From assembly GCA_016206955.1 (NCBI GenBank), contig JACQQO010000095.1, positions 1 through 9,364 of the forward strand: a stretch of 9,364 nucleotides of DNA, written 5' to 3'. Under the pieces are notes generated by a model. It ran no database searches. It had not been told where the DNA came from and saw nothing but the letters and a program-made list of their open reading frames with translations. Position numbers and translations under genes: made by a program. Numbering within the stretch: position 1 is the first letter of the stretch; each line of letters starts with the position of its first letter. Source of the stretch: Candidatus Omnitrophota bacterium (GTDB lineage: Bacteria; Omnitrophota; Omnitrophia; Omnitrophales; Danuiimicrobiaceae). Positions 1-5,323 of this stretch are shown here, piece after piece.

Positions 1-15
1 ACTTTTTACTTTTTA

Positions 16-465
16 TTAGGCCTTCTGAATTTTAAATAAGGGCTGGTCGAACTCAACCGGCTGGCCGTTTTCCACTAAAACGTCAATGACGCGTCCGCTA
101 ATTTCAGTTTTAATTTCATTCATCAACTTCATCGCCTCAATAATGCAAAGCACGTCTCCCGAAGTAACATCTTTACCGCGCACAACATAAGGTTCGGCAT
201 CCGGTGCGGGAGCCGTGTAAAACGTGCCTACCATCGGCGAGTGAATTACCGCTATTCCAGCTTCCTCAACTTGACGAGATTCTACCGCTTGCACGGCCCT
301 TTCACCTTTCGCAATATGGGTCACTGAGCTTGGCTCCTCCTGAACTACAGTTCCGCCCAGCCCTTTTTTGAGCCGGATCTTAAAACCATTCTTTTCAATT
401 TCAAGCTCAGTAAGCCCATGCTCTTGCATGAGATTAATCATATCTTTAAGTTCTTTGATCGTCAT
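16..465 (-). CDS. accB: Biotin carboxyl carrier protein of acetyl-CoA carboxylase
   Basis: This 149-aa protein carries the biotin of acetyl-CoA carboxylase between biotin carboxylase (AccC) and the carboxyltransferase, in the first committed step of fatty-acid synthesis in the cytoplasm. The C-terminal biotinyl domain (about residues 75-149) contains EAMKLMNEI with the biotin-accepting lysine at K113. The BCCP 'thumb' segment SPMVGTFY (residues 77-84) followed by APAPDAEP identifies AccB rather than a generic biotinyl protein. The N-terminus (IKELKDMINLMQEHGLTELEIE) is the usual AccB leader helix, followed by a linker at about residues 37-72. Length is typical. The ATG at 465 matches the family start, but the bases before it (CTATCCC) show no clear Shine-Dalgarno sequence. 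It lies 83 nt after aroQ, and that gap contains a near-consensus promoter, so it can probably be transcribed separately from aroQ. Only 15 bases follow the stop codon before the window ends; accC would be the expected next gene but cannot be seen. Confidence 0.96.
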   Translation of the reverse strand: MTIKELKDMINLMQEHGLTELEIEKNGFKIRLKKGLGGTVVQEEPSSVTHIAKGERAVQAVESRQVEEAGIAVIHSPMVGTFYTAPAPDAEPYVVRGKDVTSGDVLCIIEAMKLMNEIKTEISGRVIDVLVENGQPVEFDQPLFKIQKA

Positions 466-492
466 GGGATAGATAATAGAATTGAATAAAAG

Positions 493-521
493 ATTCTACT
501 GGAAACCAAAAACCATGTCAA
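493..521 (-). promoter_or_regulatory. Sigma70-type promoter for accB
   Basis: On the minus strand, TTGACA (516-521) is followed after exactly 17 bp by TAGAAT (493-498). This gives a perfect -35 and a 5/6 -10 match at optimal spacing. The predicted start is near position 486, leaving a short leader of about 20 nt before the accB ATG. It lies in the aroQ-accB gap, so accB would have a transcription input independent of the upstream genes. Read from sequence only. Confidence 0.72.
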
Positions 522-548
522 CGCTTGAAAAAATGAACCATGTGAGAG

Positions 549-1007
549 TTATTTGTTCCTGAGGATCTTCACTAGGCCATGGAGTCCCAAAAGATAGCTT
601 TGTTCACCAAAACCGCTCACTTGGCCAACGCATACCGCTGCGGTAAGTGATTGATGGCGAAATTCTTCTCGTCCGTAGATATTGGAGATATGAACCTCAA
701 CCGCGGGAACCCCGCAAGCTGCTAGGGCGTCGCGAAGCGCAACGCTCGTATGAGTATAAGCAGCGGGATTGATCAGAATTCCGCTATAGTGATTTACCTT
801 GGCCCCACCGATCAAATCCACCAATTCCCCTTCGTGGTTTGACTGAACCATGTCGGCCTGAATATTTAAACTTTTTGCCTCTGCCTGAATTAACTGATTG
901 ATTCTCTGAAGTGAAGTCTTTCCATAAACTCGCGGCTCTCTTTTCCCCAGCAAATTCAGATTAGGGCCGTGAATGACCAACGCCCGGATTTGTTTTTTTG
1001 CTTTCAA
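549..1007 (-). CDS. aroQ: 3-dehydroquinate dehydratase, type II
   Basis: AroQ dehydrates 3-dehydroquinate to 3-dehydroshikimate, the third step of the shikimate pathway. Counting from the TTG at 1007 the protein is 152 aa, normal for the family. Hallmarks are HGPNLNLLGKREP (13-25, active-site loop arginine R23), catalytic Y28, the SNHEGEL segment (56-62), INPAAYTHTS (79-88; many homologues have NPGA), VEVHISN (103-109) with E104 and H106, and REEFRH (113-118). An in-frame ATG at 1073 would add 22 residues lying within the upstream Trm112-like gene. These residues do not resemble any AroQ N-terminus. The TTG at 1007 is preferred: it overlaps the TGA stop of the upstream gene (TTGA), and a strong GAGGAGG lies about 10 nt before it. 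This arrangement implies translational coupling. The downstream neighbour accB agrees with the common aroQ-accB-accC order in bacteria. Confidence 0.95.
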   Translation of the reverse strand: MKAKKQIRALVIHGPNLNLLGKREPRVYGKTSLQRINQLIQAEAKSLNIQADMVQSNHEGELVDLIGGAKVNHYSGILINPAAYTHTSVALRDALAACGVPAVEVHISNIYGREEFRHQSLTAAVCVGQVSGFGEQSYLLGLHGLVKILRNK

Positions 1008-1168
1008 GGTTTTATCGCCTCCTCGATCAACATCACTGGGATTCCATCTCGTATGGGAAAAAGAAGGCCACAAGCTGGATTTGTACAGGCAATTTTATCC
1101 TCTTTCAAAACCACTTTCGTCTTACAAGCAGGGCAAGCTAGAATTTCTAAAAGCTCTGGACTGATCAT
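1004..1168 (-). CDS. Trm112-family zinc-ribbon protein (UPF0434/YcaR-like)
   Basis: This small gene encodes 54 aa. It starts MISPELLEILACPAC and contains the family signature FPIRDGIPVML at residues 37-47. Four cysteines (C12, C15, C28, C33) form a CPxC...CxxxxC zinc ribbon. E. coli YcaR has a related sequence with fewer cysteines. Eukaryotic and archaeal Trm112 activates several methyltransferases; the role of the bacterial short proteins is poorly defined, so no partner is claimed. The ATG at 1168 has TGAGG about 7 nt upstream. The gene lies 17 nt after the flippase-like gene. Its TGA stop overlaps the aroQ TTG start, and its last codons contain the aroQ Shine-Dalgarno sequence, so its translation should reach the aroQ start site. 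It is easily missed because of its length. Confidence 0.9.
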   Translation of the reverse strand: MISPELLEILACPACKTKVVLKEDKIACTNPACGLLFPIRDGIPVMLIEEAIKP

Positions 1169-1185
1169 ACGATTACCTCATTGAA

Positions 1186-2157
1186 TCAATTTTCGATTTG
1201 TTCAAGTTCTTTGATGGAAGCGCCGCCACGGATGGCATACAGAATACCACAAGCGCACCCAATTCCATATAGGAAAAGATCGAAAATAAGTGTGAACGCA
1301 ACCGCCTGATCCAAAGGAATATAAGTTTTGAACAAGTAAACCGTCGCTGCTTCCCGGACCCCCAGCCCTCCAATGGAAGGGATCATTGAAACAATCAAAA
1401 TCAAGGGCATAAACAAAAAGAAAATTGCAATGGGCAAATGAATATCAATACTGGTTGCAATAAAATAAACCATGAAGATAAAAAGTACCTGAGCCAAAAT
1501 AGAATAAAGGTAAACCACGCCAAAATCCTTCCTTCGCCGGCGATAAAGATCAAAGGCTTCAAATAATTTCTGCAGTTTTTCATGAAAACGCCTTGGACTA
1601 AGTCCGAGAAGGAGAAATCTGATCCGCTTTGAGAACCGCCGACTGACAAAAAATAAAATGCCAACCAACACAAGGCCCCCCATCCAAAGTAAGGTTTGGC
1701 CGATTCGAGGATCTTCAATATGACGGCGTCCGATAAGAAAAGCAAGAAAACCAATCGAAACGGTCGCCATCAAGCCGAAAAAACGGTCAATCAATATTGA
1801 AATAGCCGAAGCCATCTTTTTGCCCGTGTCCTTATAAATATAATAAGCCTTAGCAATATCTCCTCCGATTGCAGATGGCAGGAACAAATTAAAAAAAAGA
1901 CTGATAACCCAAAGATAATAAAGACGCGAAAAAGAAAGATGAAGATGCTGAATGGATAAGATTTTGCTGATTCGAAAAGTAACAACCGCCAAAGAGATAA
2001 AGTTAAGGAGCAAAGCAATTAGAAGGGGAAGAATAAGAGCGTTCTTAAGATGTGAAAATCCCTCGACAACTTCTCCACGCACAGAATAATAAACAAAAGC
2101 AAGTGACAAAATGCTGATCGCAACGCGAAGAAAAAGGCTATTGAATTTCTTAAGCAT
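1186..2157 (-). CDS. Flippase-like integral membrane protein (UPF0104 / LPG-synthase transmembrane family)
   Basis: This 323-aa polytopic inner-membrane protein has about eight hydrophobic segments (roughly 8-26, 39-62, 80-97, 121-142, 156-172, 215-235, 242-260 and 285-308). Two signatures place it in the UPF0104/lysylphosphatidylglycerol-synthase transmembrane family: LPSAIGGDIAKAYYIYK (93-109, near the middle) and IPSIGGLGVREA (259-270). In MprF the related region flips a modified lipid. Stand-alone members are usually presumed to be lipid or glycolipid flippases or to assist cell-envelope synthesis; the substrate here cannot be told. There is no soluble synthase domain, so it is not a full MprF. 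A basic loop (YRRRRK, 205-210) suggests a cytoplasmic segment. The ATG at 2157 gives a typical short N-terminus but has no clear Shine-Dalgarno sequence. It follows the DUF1844 gene by 17 nt and precedes the Trm112-like gene by 17 nt, so it is probably in the same operon. Confidence 0.88.
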   Translation of the reverse strand: MLKKFNSLFLRVAISILSLAFVYYSVRGEVVEGFSHLKNALILPLLIALLLNFISLAVVTFRISKILSIQHLHLSFSRLYYLWVISLFFNLFLPSAIGGDIAKAYYIYKDTGKKMASAISILIDRFFGLMATVSIGFLAFLIGRRHIEDPRIGQTLLWMGGLVLVGILFFVSRRFSKRIRFLLLGLSPRRFHEKLQKLFEAFDLYRRRRKDFGVVYLYSILAQVLFIFMVYFIATSIDIHLPIAIFFLFMPLILIVSMIPSIGGLGVREAATVYLFKTYIPLDQAVAFTLIFDLFLYGIGCACGILYAIRGGASIKELEQIEN

Positions 2158-2174
2158 GAAGAGATGAGCTGATC

Positions 2175-2519
2175 TTAAGACATCTTGTGCTGGACAAACT
2201 TGAATTGGAGATCGGCGATCAAAGAACTTAAAAGCTTTTCTTCCTCAGAAGTTAAATTACCTTTCGTCTTTTCTTTTAACATCACGAGAAGGTCGATGGT
2301 TTCTTGCGCACCCTTCAAATCAACCTCCACTTTTTCATTTCCCGGGGCTTTCAGTTCTCCAATCAATATCAACGCTTGAATGCCAAGAGAGGTAACCAAA
2401 TGTGAAAAAGAGACTCGAGCATCTTTGACAGTTCCTTTTTCTCCTTTTTCCTTGGAAACATTTTCTTTCCAAGACTCATCGACATTCTTTTGAGTAAAAT
2501 GAGCTTTTTTCTCATCCAT
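2175..2519 (-). CDS. DUF1844 domain protein
   Basis: This 114-aa protein of unknown function has a lysine/glutamate-rich, probably disordered N-terminus (1-35). A DUF1844-like core follows at about residues 37-111: SFSHLVTSLGIQALILIGEL (37-56), a VDLKGAQETIDLL segment (66-78) and MLKEKTKGNLTSEEEKLL (80-97), ending ADLQFKFVQ. This pattern (an FxxxVxSLxxQAxxxLG helix, then AxxTIDLLxMLxEKTxGNLTxEE) is the known family consensus. The domain occurs in diverse Gram-negative lineages without an assigned role. No signal peptide is apparent; the helix at 41-56 is hydrophobic but probably amphipathic. The ATG at 2519 has AGGGG about 8 nt upstream. It is the first gene after the strong promoter at 2615-2643, and a terminator-like hairpin sits immediately before its ribosome-binding site, so its expression could be attenuated. 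Confidence 0.85.
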   Translation of the reverse strand: MDEKKAHFTQKNVDESWKENVSKEKGEKGTVKDARVSFSHLVTSLGIQALILIGELKAPGNEKVEVDLKGAQETIDLLVMLKEKTKGNLTSEEEKLLSSLIADLQFKFVQHKMS

Positions 2520-2538
2520 TGTCTATACCCCTGTAACA

Positions 2539-2583
2539 AAACGAGGCTCACGGTCAAAGGATTTTGAACCGTGAGCCTCGTTT
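2539..2583 (-). terminator. Strong terminator-like hairpin before the DUF1844 ribosome-binding site
   Basis: A perfect 16-bp inverted repeat (2539-2554 with 2568-2583, core CGAGGCTCACGGT) extends by four further pairs past one bulged A (2555-2558 with 2563-2566), closing on a 4-nt loop. On the minus strand the last arm ends in TTT and continues TGTT, giving a GTTTTGTT tract typical of an intrinsic terminator. It lies downstream of both the STAS-PilZ genes and the promoter at 2615-2643, but only about 20 nt before the DUF1844 start. It could end the PilZ transcript, attenuate the DUF1844 operon, or both. On the plus strand the trailing sequence (TTTAGG) is poorer in T, so minus-strand function is favoured. 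Confidence 0.75.
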
Positions 2584-2590
2584 AGGTAGG

Positions 2591-2610
2591 TAGAGACATC
2601 AACGTCTCTA
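2591..2610 (-). promoter_or_regulatory. Stem-loop at the predicted 5' end of the DUF1844 leader
   Basis: A 7-bp perfect inverted repeat (TAGAGAC / GTCTCTA, arms 2591-2597 and 2604-2610) encloses a 6-nt loop. The promoter at 2615-2643 predicts transcription starting near 2608, so this stem would form at or within a base or two of the transcript's 5' end. Such 5'-terminal stems can stabilise mRNA, and they are also common in leader RNAs. A pyrimidine-rich single-stranded linker (CCTACCT, 2584-2590) separates it from the terminator-like hairpin. Confidence 0.5.
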
Positions 2611-2614
2611 TTGC

Positions 2615-2643
2615 TTTATATCACTCGAACCTATTTTTGTCAA
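2615..2643 (-). promoter_or_regulatory. Strong sigma70-type promoter for the DUF1844-aroQ operon
   Basis: On the minus strand TTGACA (2638-2643) is followed after exactly 17 bp by TATAAA (2615-2620). This is a perfect -35 and a 5/6 -10 at optimal spacing. The predicted start is near 2608, giving a leader of about 89 nt before the DUF1844 ATG. The -35 box begins 18 nt past the stop codon of the second STAS-PilZ gene. It should drive DUF1844, the flippase-like gene, trm112-like and aroQ. Confidence 0.75.
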
Positions 2644-2661
2644 CAGCCTAAAAACCACCGG

Positions 2662-3384
2662 TTATAAAAACCGAATGGCAATCCCGTATTGCTTCTTCAG
2701 CATCTCAAACCGCACAATTTTGCCTGGAATGACAATCTCCTCCTTAAATGTTTCACTAGGGAGAACGGTGATTGTAACTTGGCTTTCTTCAAGACCTTGC
2801 ATCTTGGAATAATCAGGTGCATCTAGGTCCAGAAATTCGGCAAAAATACCCCCTTGGCTGACATTGGTGGCAATGGCTTTGGTCGTAAGTGTGCTTCCGT
2901 CCTTCATTTGAAAAGCAAGTTTGATGGGAACGGCCACTCGGATACGCTTATTCCGCCTGCGTTCAAGCCCGTACCCTTTGATTTCCGGCTTTGTTTCGTC
3001 CACTGGAACTTGAAACATTTTATCTTTCAAAAAGAGAAAGGAGCCAAAAGCTTCGGCCACTTCCTCTTCATTCTTGCACAGCCTGACATTTCCAGGAAGA
3101 TGGGTATCCGAAAAAAGCTCTCGGCAGGATCCGTCCGGCGCATAAATCAGGGCACGTTGGGGTCGAATCAGACAAGCCACGATTTTTCGAAGCGCAATTT
3201 GATCGATGGATTGCACTTTTTGCAAGTTTAAAATCACGCGTCTCAATCTTTTCTTCTGAATCACATAATCAATTTTTTGTGACACAGGCTCCATCTCTTC
3301 ACCTGTGAGGACACCTTCCAAATCAAAAACCTGAACCGTCCCAATTTTTCTAAGTGACAATTGAATTGTTTCTGCGCTTTTCAT
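2662..3384 (-). CDS. STAS-like/PilZ fusion protein (second of a tandem pair)
   Basis: This 240-aa, probably cytoplasmic protein has no signal peptide or membrane span. The N-terminal part (about 7-115) alternates strands and helices as in STAS domains (IGTVQVFDLEGVLTG at 14-28, RRVILNL at 48-54). At the position of the STAS phosphorylation motif it has D61-Q-I-A, so the phosphorylatable Ser/Thr is absent. The C-terminal PilZ domain (about 141-240) has the RxxxR motif (R143-RNK-R147) and the (D/N)xSxxG motif (NVSQGG, from N174), the residues that contact cyclic di-GMP in PilZ proteins. The second Gly and final segment (YGIAIRF) also fit. It is inferred to be a c-di-GMP-responsive protein; its target cannot be told. 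Its ATG overlaps the stop of the similar upstream gene (ATGA, 4 nt), implying translational coupling and a shared transcript. The two proteins share domain order and look like diverged duplicates. STAS assignment is less certain than PilZ. Confidence 0.75.
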   Translation of the reverse strand: MKSAETIQLSLRKIGTVQVFDLEGVLTGEEMEPVSQKIDYVIQKKRLRRVILNLQKVQSIDQIALRKIVACLIRPQRALIYAPDGSCRELFSDTHLPGNVRLCKNEEEVAEAFGSFLFLKDKMFQVPVDETKPEIKGYGLERRRNKRIRVAVPIKLAFQMKDGSTLTTKAIATNVSQGGIFAEFLDLDAPDYSKMQGLEESQVTITVLPSETFKEEIVIPGKIVRFEMLKKQYGIAIRFL

Positions 3385-4139
3385 TTCAAATAACCTTCCT
3401 TTCGTGAGTTTTCCATTTCAAATTGCATCCCATTTAATTTTAAAAAATGCCTGATTTCTTCTTGATCTTTCAAAGTTGGATTAGAAAACTTGATTCCGAT
3501 TCCCATCTGATCTCCATCTAAATTTCGGTGAATCACATGACCTTCCATATGGAGTGCCTTCCGCTTGGAAAGAAATAGAGTCAGACGAAGCGTCTTCAAA
3601 TCATAGGGATTAAGCCGATTCAGTGATTCTTCAGCTATTTTTAAATCGATATATTCGGCCATAAGACCCGACTCACTCAAATTGGTGACGATGGCCTTAA
3701 ATTTAACTGGTTCGTCATGATCTTCGTAATAGAACTCAAGAGGCAGCGCGGTTTGAAGCCGCGGGGAATTTCTTTGTTCCGTCGCTTGATGGGTTTCGAT
3801 AAAATCTTTGCCAAATGCGTCGATCATTTCCTGTTCTTCCTCAAAAATCTGAAAACGCTTACTTTCCGGATGTCGGTGGATCAATTCCATGACAGAAGAT
3901 GCGCCAGCTAAAAATGCGCCTGATACTTCCCGAGGGATAGATTCCATAATGGCTTTGGCTCCTAGAGTATCCAAACCGCTCGTTTGACGAAAATTAAAAA
4001 TCACTTTTTCGCCCCCTTTGTGTTCCAAAATTCGCTTCAAATTCTTCCTGCCTCGCAAAGCCCAAAAACCGGAAAAAACGCCTTGAATGTCAATGATCAT
4101 CACTTTCCCAATTTGTCTCGTTATAATCTGCGGAATCAT
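3381..4139 (-). CDS. STAS-like/PilZ fusion protein (first of a tandem pair)
   Basis: This 252-aa cytoplasmic protein has the same architecture as the gene that follows it. The N-terminal STAS-like region (about 4-112) contains IGKVMIIDIQGVFSG (10-24) and EKVIFNFRQTSGLDTLGAKAI (44-64). At the anti-sigma-factor-antagonist phosphorylation site it has D57-T58-L-G, so a threonine is available there, unlike in its neighbour. The PilZ domain (about 121-235) has RNSPR (R123/R127, RxxxR) and NLSESG (153-158), the cyclic-di-GMP-binding motifs, ending in GIGIKF. A short charged tail follows. It may be a c-di-GMP sensor that acts through partner binding; this is inferred from domains only. It is the first gene after a 191-bp AT-rich intergenic region with a candidate promoter and dyad half-sites. 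The bases before the ATG (AGAACTAGAAAC) give at best a weak ribosome-binding site. ATG at 4139 starts directly at the first STAS strand, so the start is plausible. Confidence 0.77.
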   Translation of the reverse strand: MIPQIITRQIGKVMIIDIQGVFSGFWALRGRKNLKRILEHKGGEKVIFNFRQTSGLDTLGAKAIMESIPREVSGAFLAGASSVMELIHRHPESKRFQIFEEEQEMIDAFGKDFIETHQATEQRNSPRLQTALPLEFYYEDHDEPVKFKAIVTNLSESGLMAEYIDLKIAEESLNRLNPYDLKTLRLTLFLSKRKALHMEGHVIHRNLDGDQMGIGIKFSNPTLKDQEEIRHFLKLNGMQFEMENSRKEGYLK

Positions 4140-4330
4140 GTTTCTAGTTCTTTTTAAAAACTCTAATAATAAGGATACACGATGGATCTTTAAAATGCAA
4201 CCTACAGACTTAAAAAATATATAACTCCTTTATTTTGATTGACTTACAAATTATATTTTGATTAAGATTGTCACAAAAAATTACAGAAGTGTAACAAGAA
4301 TATTACACCCTAAAATTGCCAGATTTGGAA
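4140..4330 (-). promoter_or_regulatory. AT-rich intergenic region upstream of the STAS-PilZ genes
   Basis: These 191 bp separate the AAA+ regulator gene from the STAS-PilZ pair and hold no credible ORF. The best -10 on the minus strand is a consensus TATAAT at 4250-4255. Upstream, TTGTGA lies at 15 bp spacing (4271-4276), or TTTTGT at 17 bp, so the -35 is weak and may need an activator. The predicted start near 4243 would leave a leader of about 100 nt. No GC-rich terminator is visible after the AAA+ gene, so read-through from the pheST-rarA cluster is also possible. Confidence 0.45.
4289..4308. promoter_or_regulatory. Operator-like inverted repeat GTGTAA-N8-TTACAC
   Basis: A perfect 6-bp inverted repeat has arms at 4289-4294 and 4303-4308. 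The same TTACA/TGTAA pentamer recurs nearby at 4281-4285 and 4244-4248 (both TTACA on the plus strand). The TGTAA-N8-TTACA geometry equals that of the E. coli TyrR box (TGTAAA-N6-TTTACA). TyrR is also an NtrC-type AAA+/Fis-HTH protein. The dyad lies 22 nt beyond the stop of the AAA+ gene and upstream of the candidate -10 at 4250-4255, a position suited to activation. Binding is inferred only. Confidence 0.4.
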
Positions 4331-5323
4331 TTAGGATTTGATCTTGTAAGCAGCGATTTTACGGATGAGCTCTTGGCGAGAGATGGCGAGGCGGCGGGCA
4401 GCTTGAGTCCGATTGCCTGAAGTTTTGTTCAGCGCTTCGCGGATTGCATTTTTTTCAAGGAGGGTGATCACCTTTCGTTTTTGGTCTTTCAGAGAACCTG
4501 AAGGAATTAATTTCGAATCCAAAGGATTTTGTTTGTATTTTACAATCAAAGGGTTTAAATGGTTGGCGCCGATGTTAGAGCTAGAGCCAGCCAAGATCAC
4601 GCTTTTTTCGACTTCTTTCTCAAGCTGATCAATATTCCCCGGCCAATGATAAGATCTTAAGATCAGTTGTGCCTCTTTCAATAATCCTTTTTTGGCCGCC
4701 TGATTTCTCTTCGCAGCTTCGCTCAAAAACCGATCGGCCAGAATTAAAATATCATCACGGCGCTCGCGGAGAGGCGGAATGCTGATTCTCATAATATTAA
4801 GTTGGTAATAAAGATCATGTCTAAATTTTCCGTCCAAAACAAGGGACCTTAAATCTTCTTCCGTAGCAGCAATCAATCGAATGTTAACCCGAATTTCAGC
4901 CACTCCACCTATCTTATAAAAGGCGCCGTCGTTTAAAATGTGGAGGAGTTTACCTTGAAAAGTGGGGTTCATTTTTTCGATGTGAGCCAAAAAAACTGTT
5001 CCGCCGTCTGCGATTTCGAGAAGGCCTTTTTTATCATGAATCGCGCCGGCAAAAGAGCCTCGAACATAACCAACAAGCTCGCTTTCAAAAAAAGAATCAG
5101 AAAGAGTCGAGCAATCAATCGAGATAAACTCGGAATTTGCACGCGGACTTGAAAAATGAATGGCACGGGCAAGCGCTTCTTTGCCGGTTCCGCTTTCCCC
5201 TTCAATCAAGACGGGGATATCATGCGAAGCAATTTTCTGGGCAACTTCGATAATTTGTTTAAAGGCAGGTGTTTCTCCGACGAAACTTTGAAACGGGCGA
5301 TGAAAATCGATGGGATTCGACAT
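4331..5323 (-). CDS. Degenerate NtrC-family AAA+ / Fis-type HTH regulator (probable pseudo-ATPase)
   Basis: This 330-aa protein resembles sigma54 activators but starts directly with the AAA+ domain (about 13-240), with no receiver, GAF or PAS domain. A Fis-type helix-turn-helix lies at about 285-328 (NRTQAARRLAISRQELIRKI). Walker A is intact (GESGTGK, 42-48). Several residues essential in the family are changed. The GAFTGA loop reads GSFAGA (89-94), losing the threonine that contacts sigma54. The Walker B 'FLDEI' reads FLAHI, with A113-H114 in place of Asp-Glu. Sensor I Asn is replaced by Glu (AATEEDL). The second arginine finger is Q174 (FRHDLYYQLN). The sensor II Arg is replaced by Asp (WPGNIDQL). 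The frame is fully open, so this is not simple decay. It is inferred to bind DNA, possibly also nucleotide, without activating sigma54 in the usual way. Its ATG overlaps the rarA stop (TAATG), with GGAAGG just upstream. Confidence 0.85.
   Translation of the reverse strand: MSNPIDFHRPFQSFVGETPAFKQIIEVAQKIASHDIPVLIEGESGTGKEALARAIHFSSPRANSEFISIDCSTLSDSFFESELVGYVRGSFAGAIHDKKGLLEIADGGTVFLAHIEKMNPTFQGKLLHILNDGAFYKIGGVAEIRVNIRLIAATEEDLRSLVLDGKFRHDLYYQLNIMRISIPPLRERRDDILILADRFLSEAAKRNQAAKKGLLKEAQLILRSYHWPGNIDQLEKEVEKSVILAGSSSNIGANHLNPLIVKYKQNPLDSKLIPSGSLKDQKRKVITLLEKNAIREALNKTSGNRTQAARRLAISRQELIRKIAAYKIKS

Noticed and set aside
1008..1073. 22-residue N-terminal extension of AroQ from an ATG at 1073
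   Set aside because: It is out-of-frame translation of the Trm112-like gene. The TTG at 1007 has a strong Shine-Dalgarno sequence and begins where the AroQ fold begins.
2653..2663. Small hairpin AACC-ACC-GGTT at the stop codon of the second STAS-PilZ gene
   Set aside because: The stem is only 4 bp with a 3-nt loop, too weak for a terminator; the hairpin at 2539-2583 is far stronger.
2854..3231. 125-codon open frame on the plus strand
   Set aside because: It is antisense to the second STAS-PilZ gene, with no family resemblance and no clear ribosome-binding site.
4140..4330. Sigma54 (-24/-12, GG-N10-GC) promoter for the STAS-PilZ genes
   Set aside because: No GG and GC pair with the required 10-nt spacing and flanking consensus was found on the minus strand; the best core element is a TATAAT.
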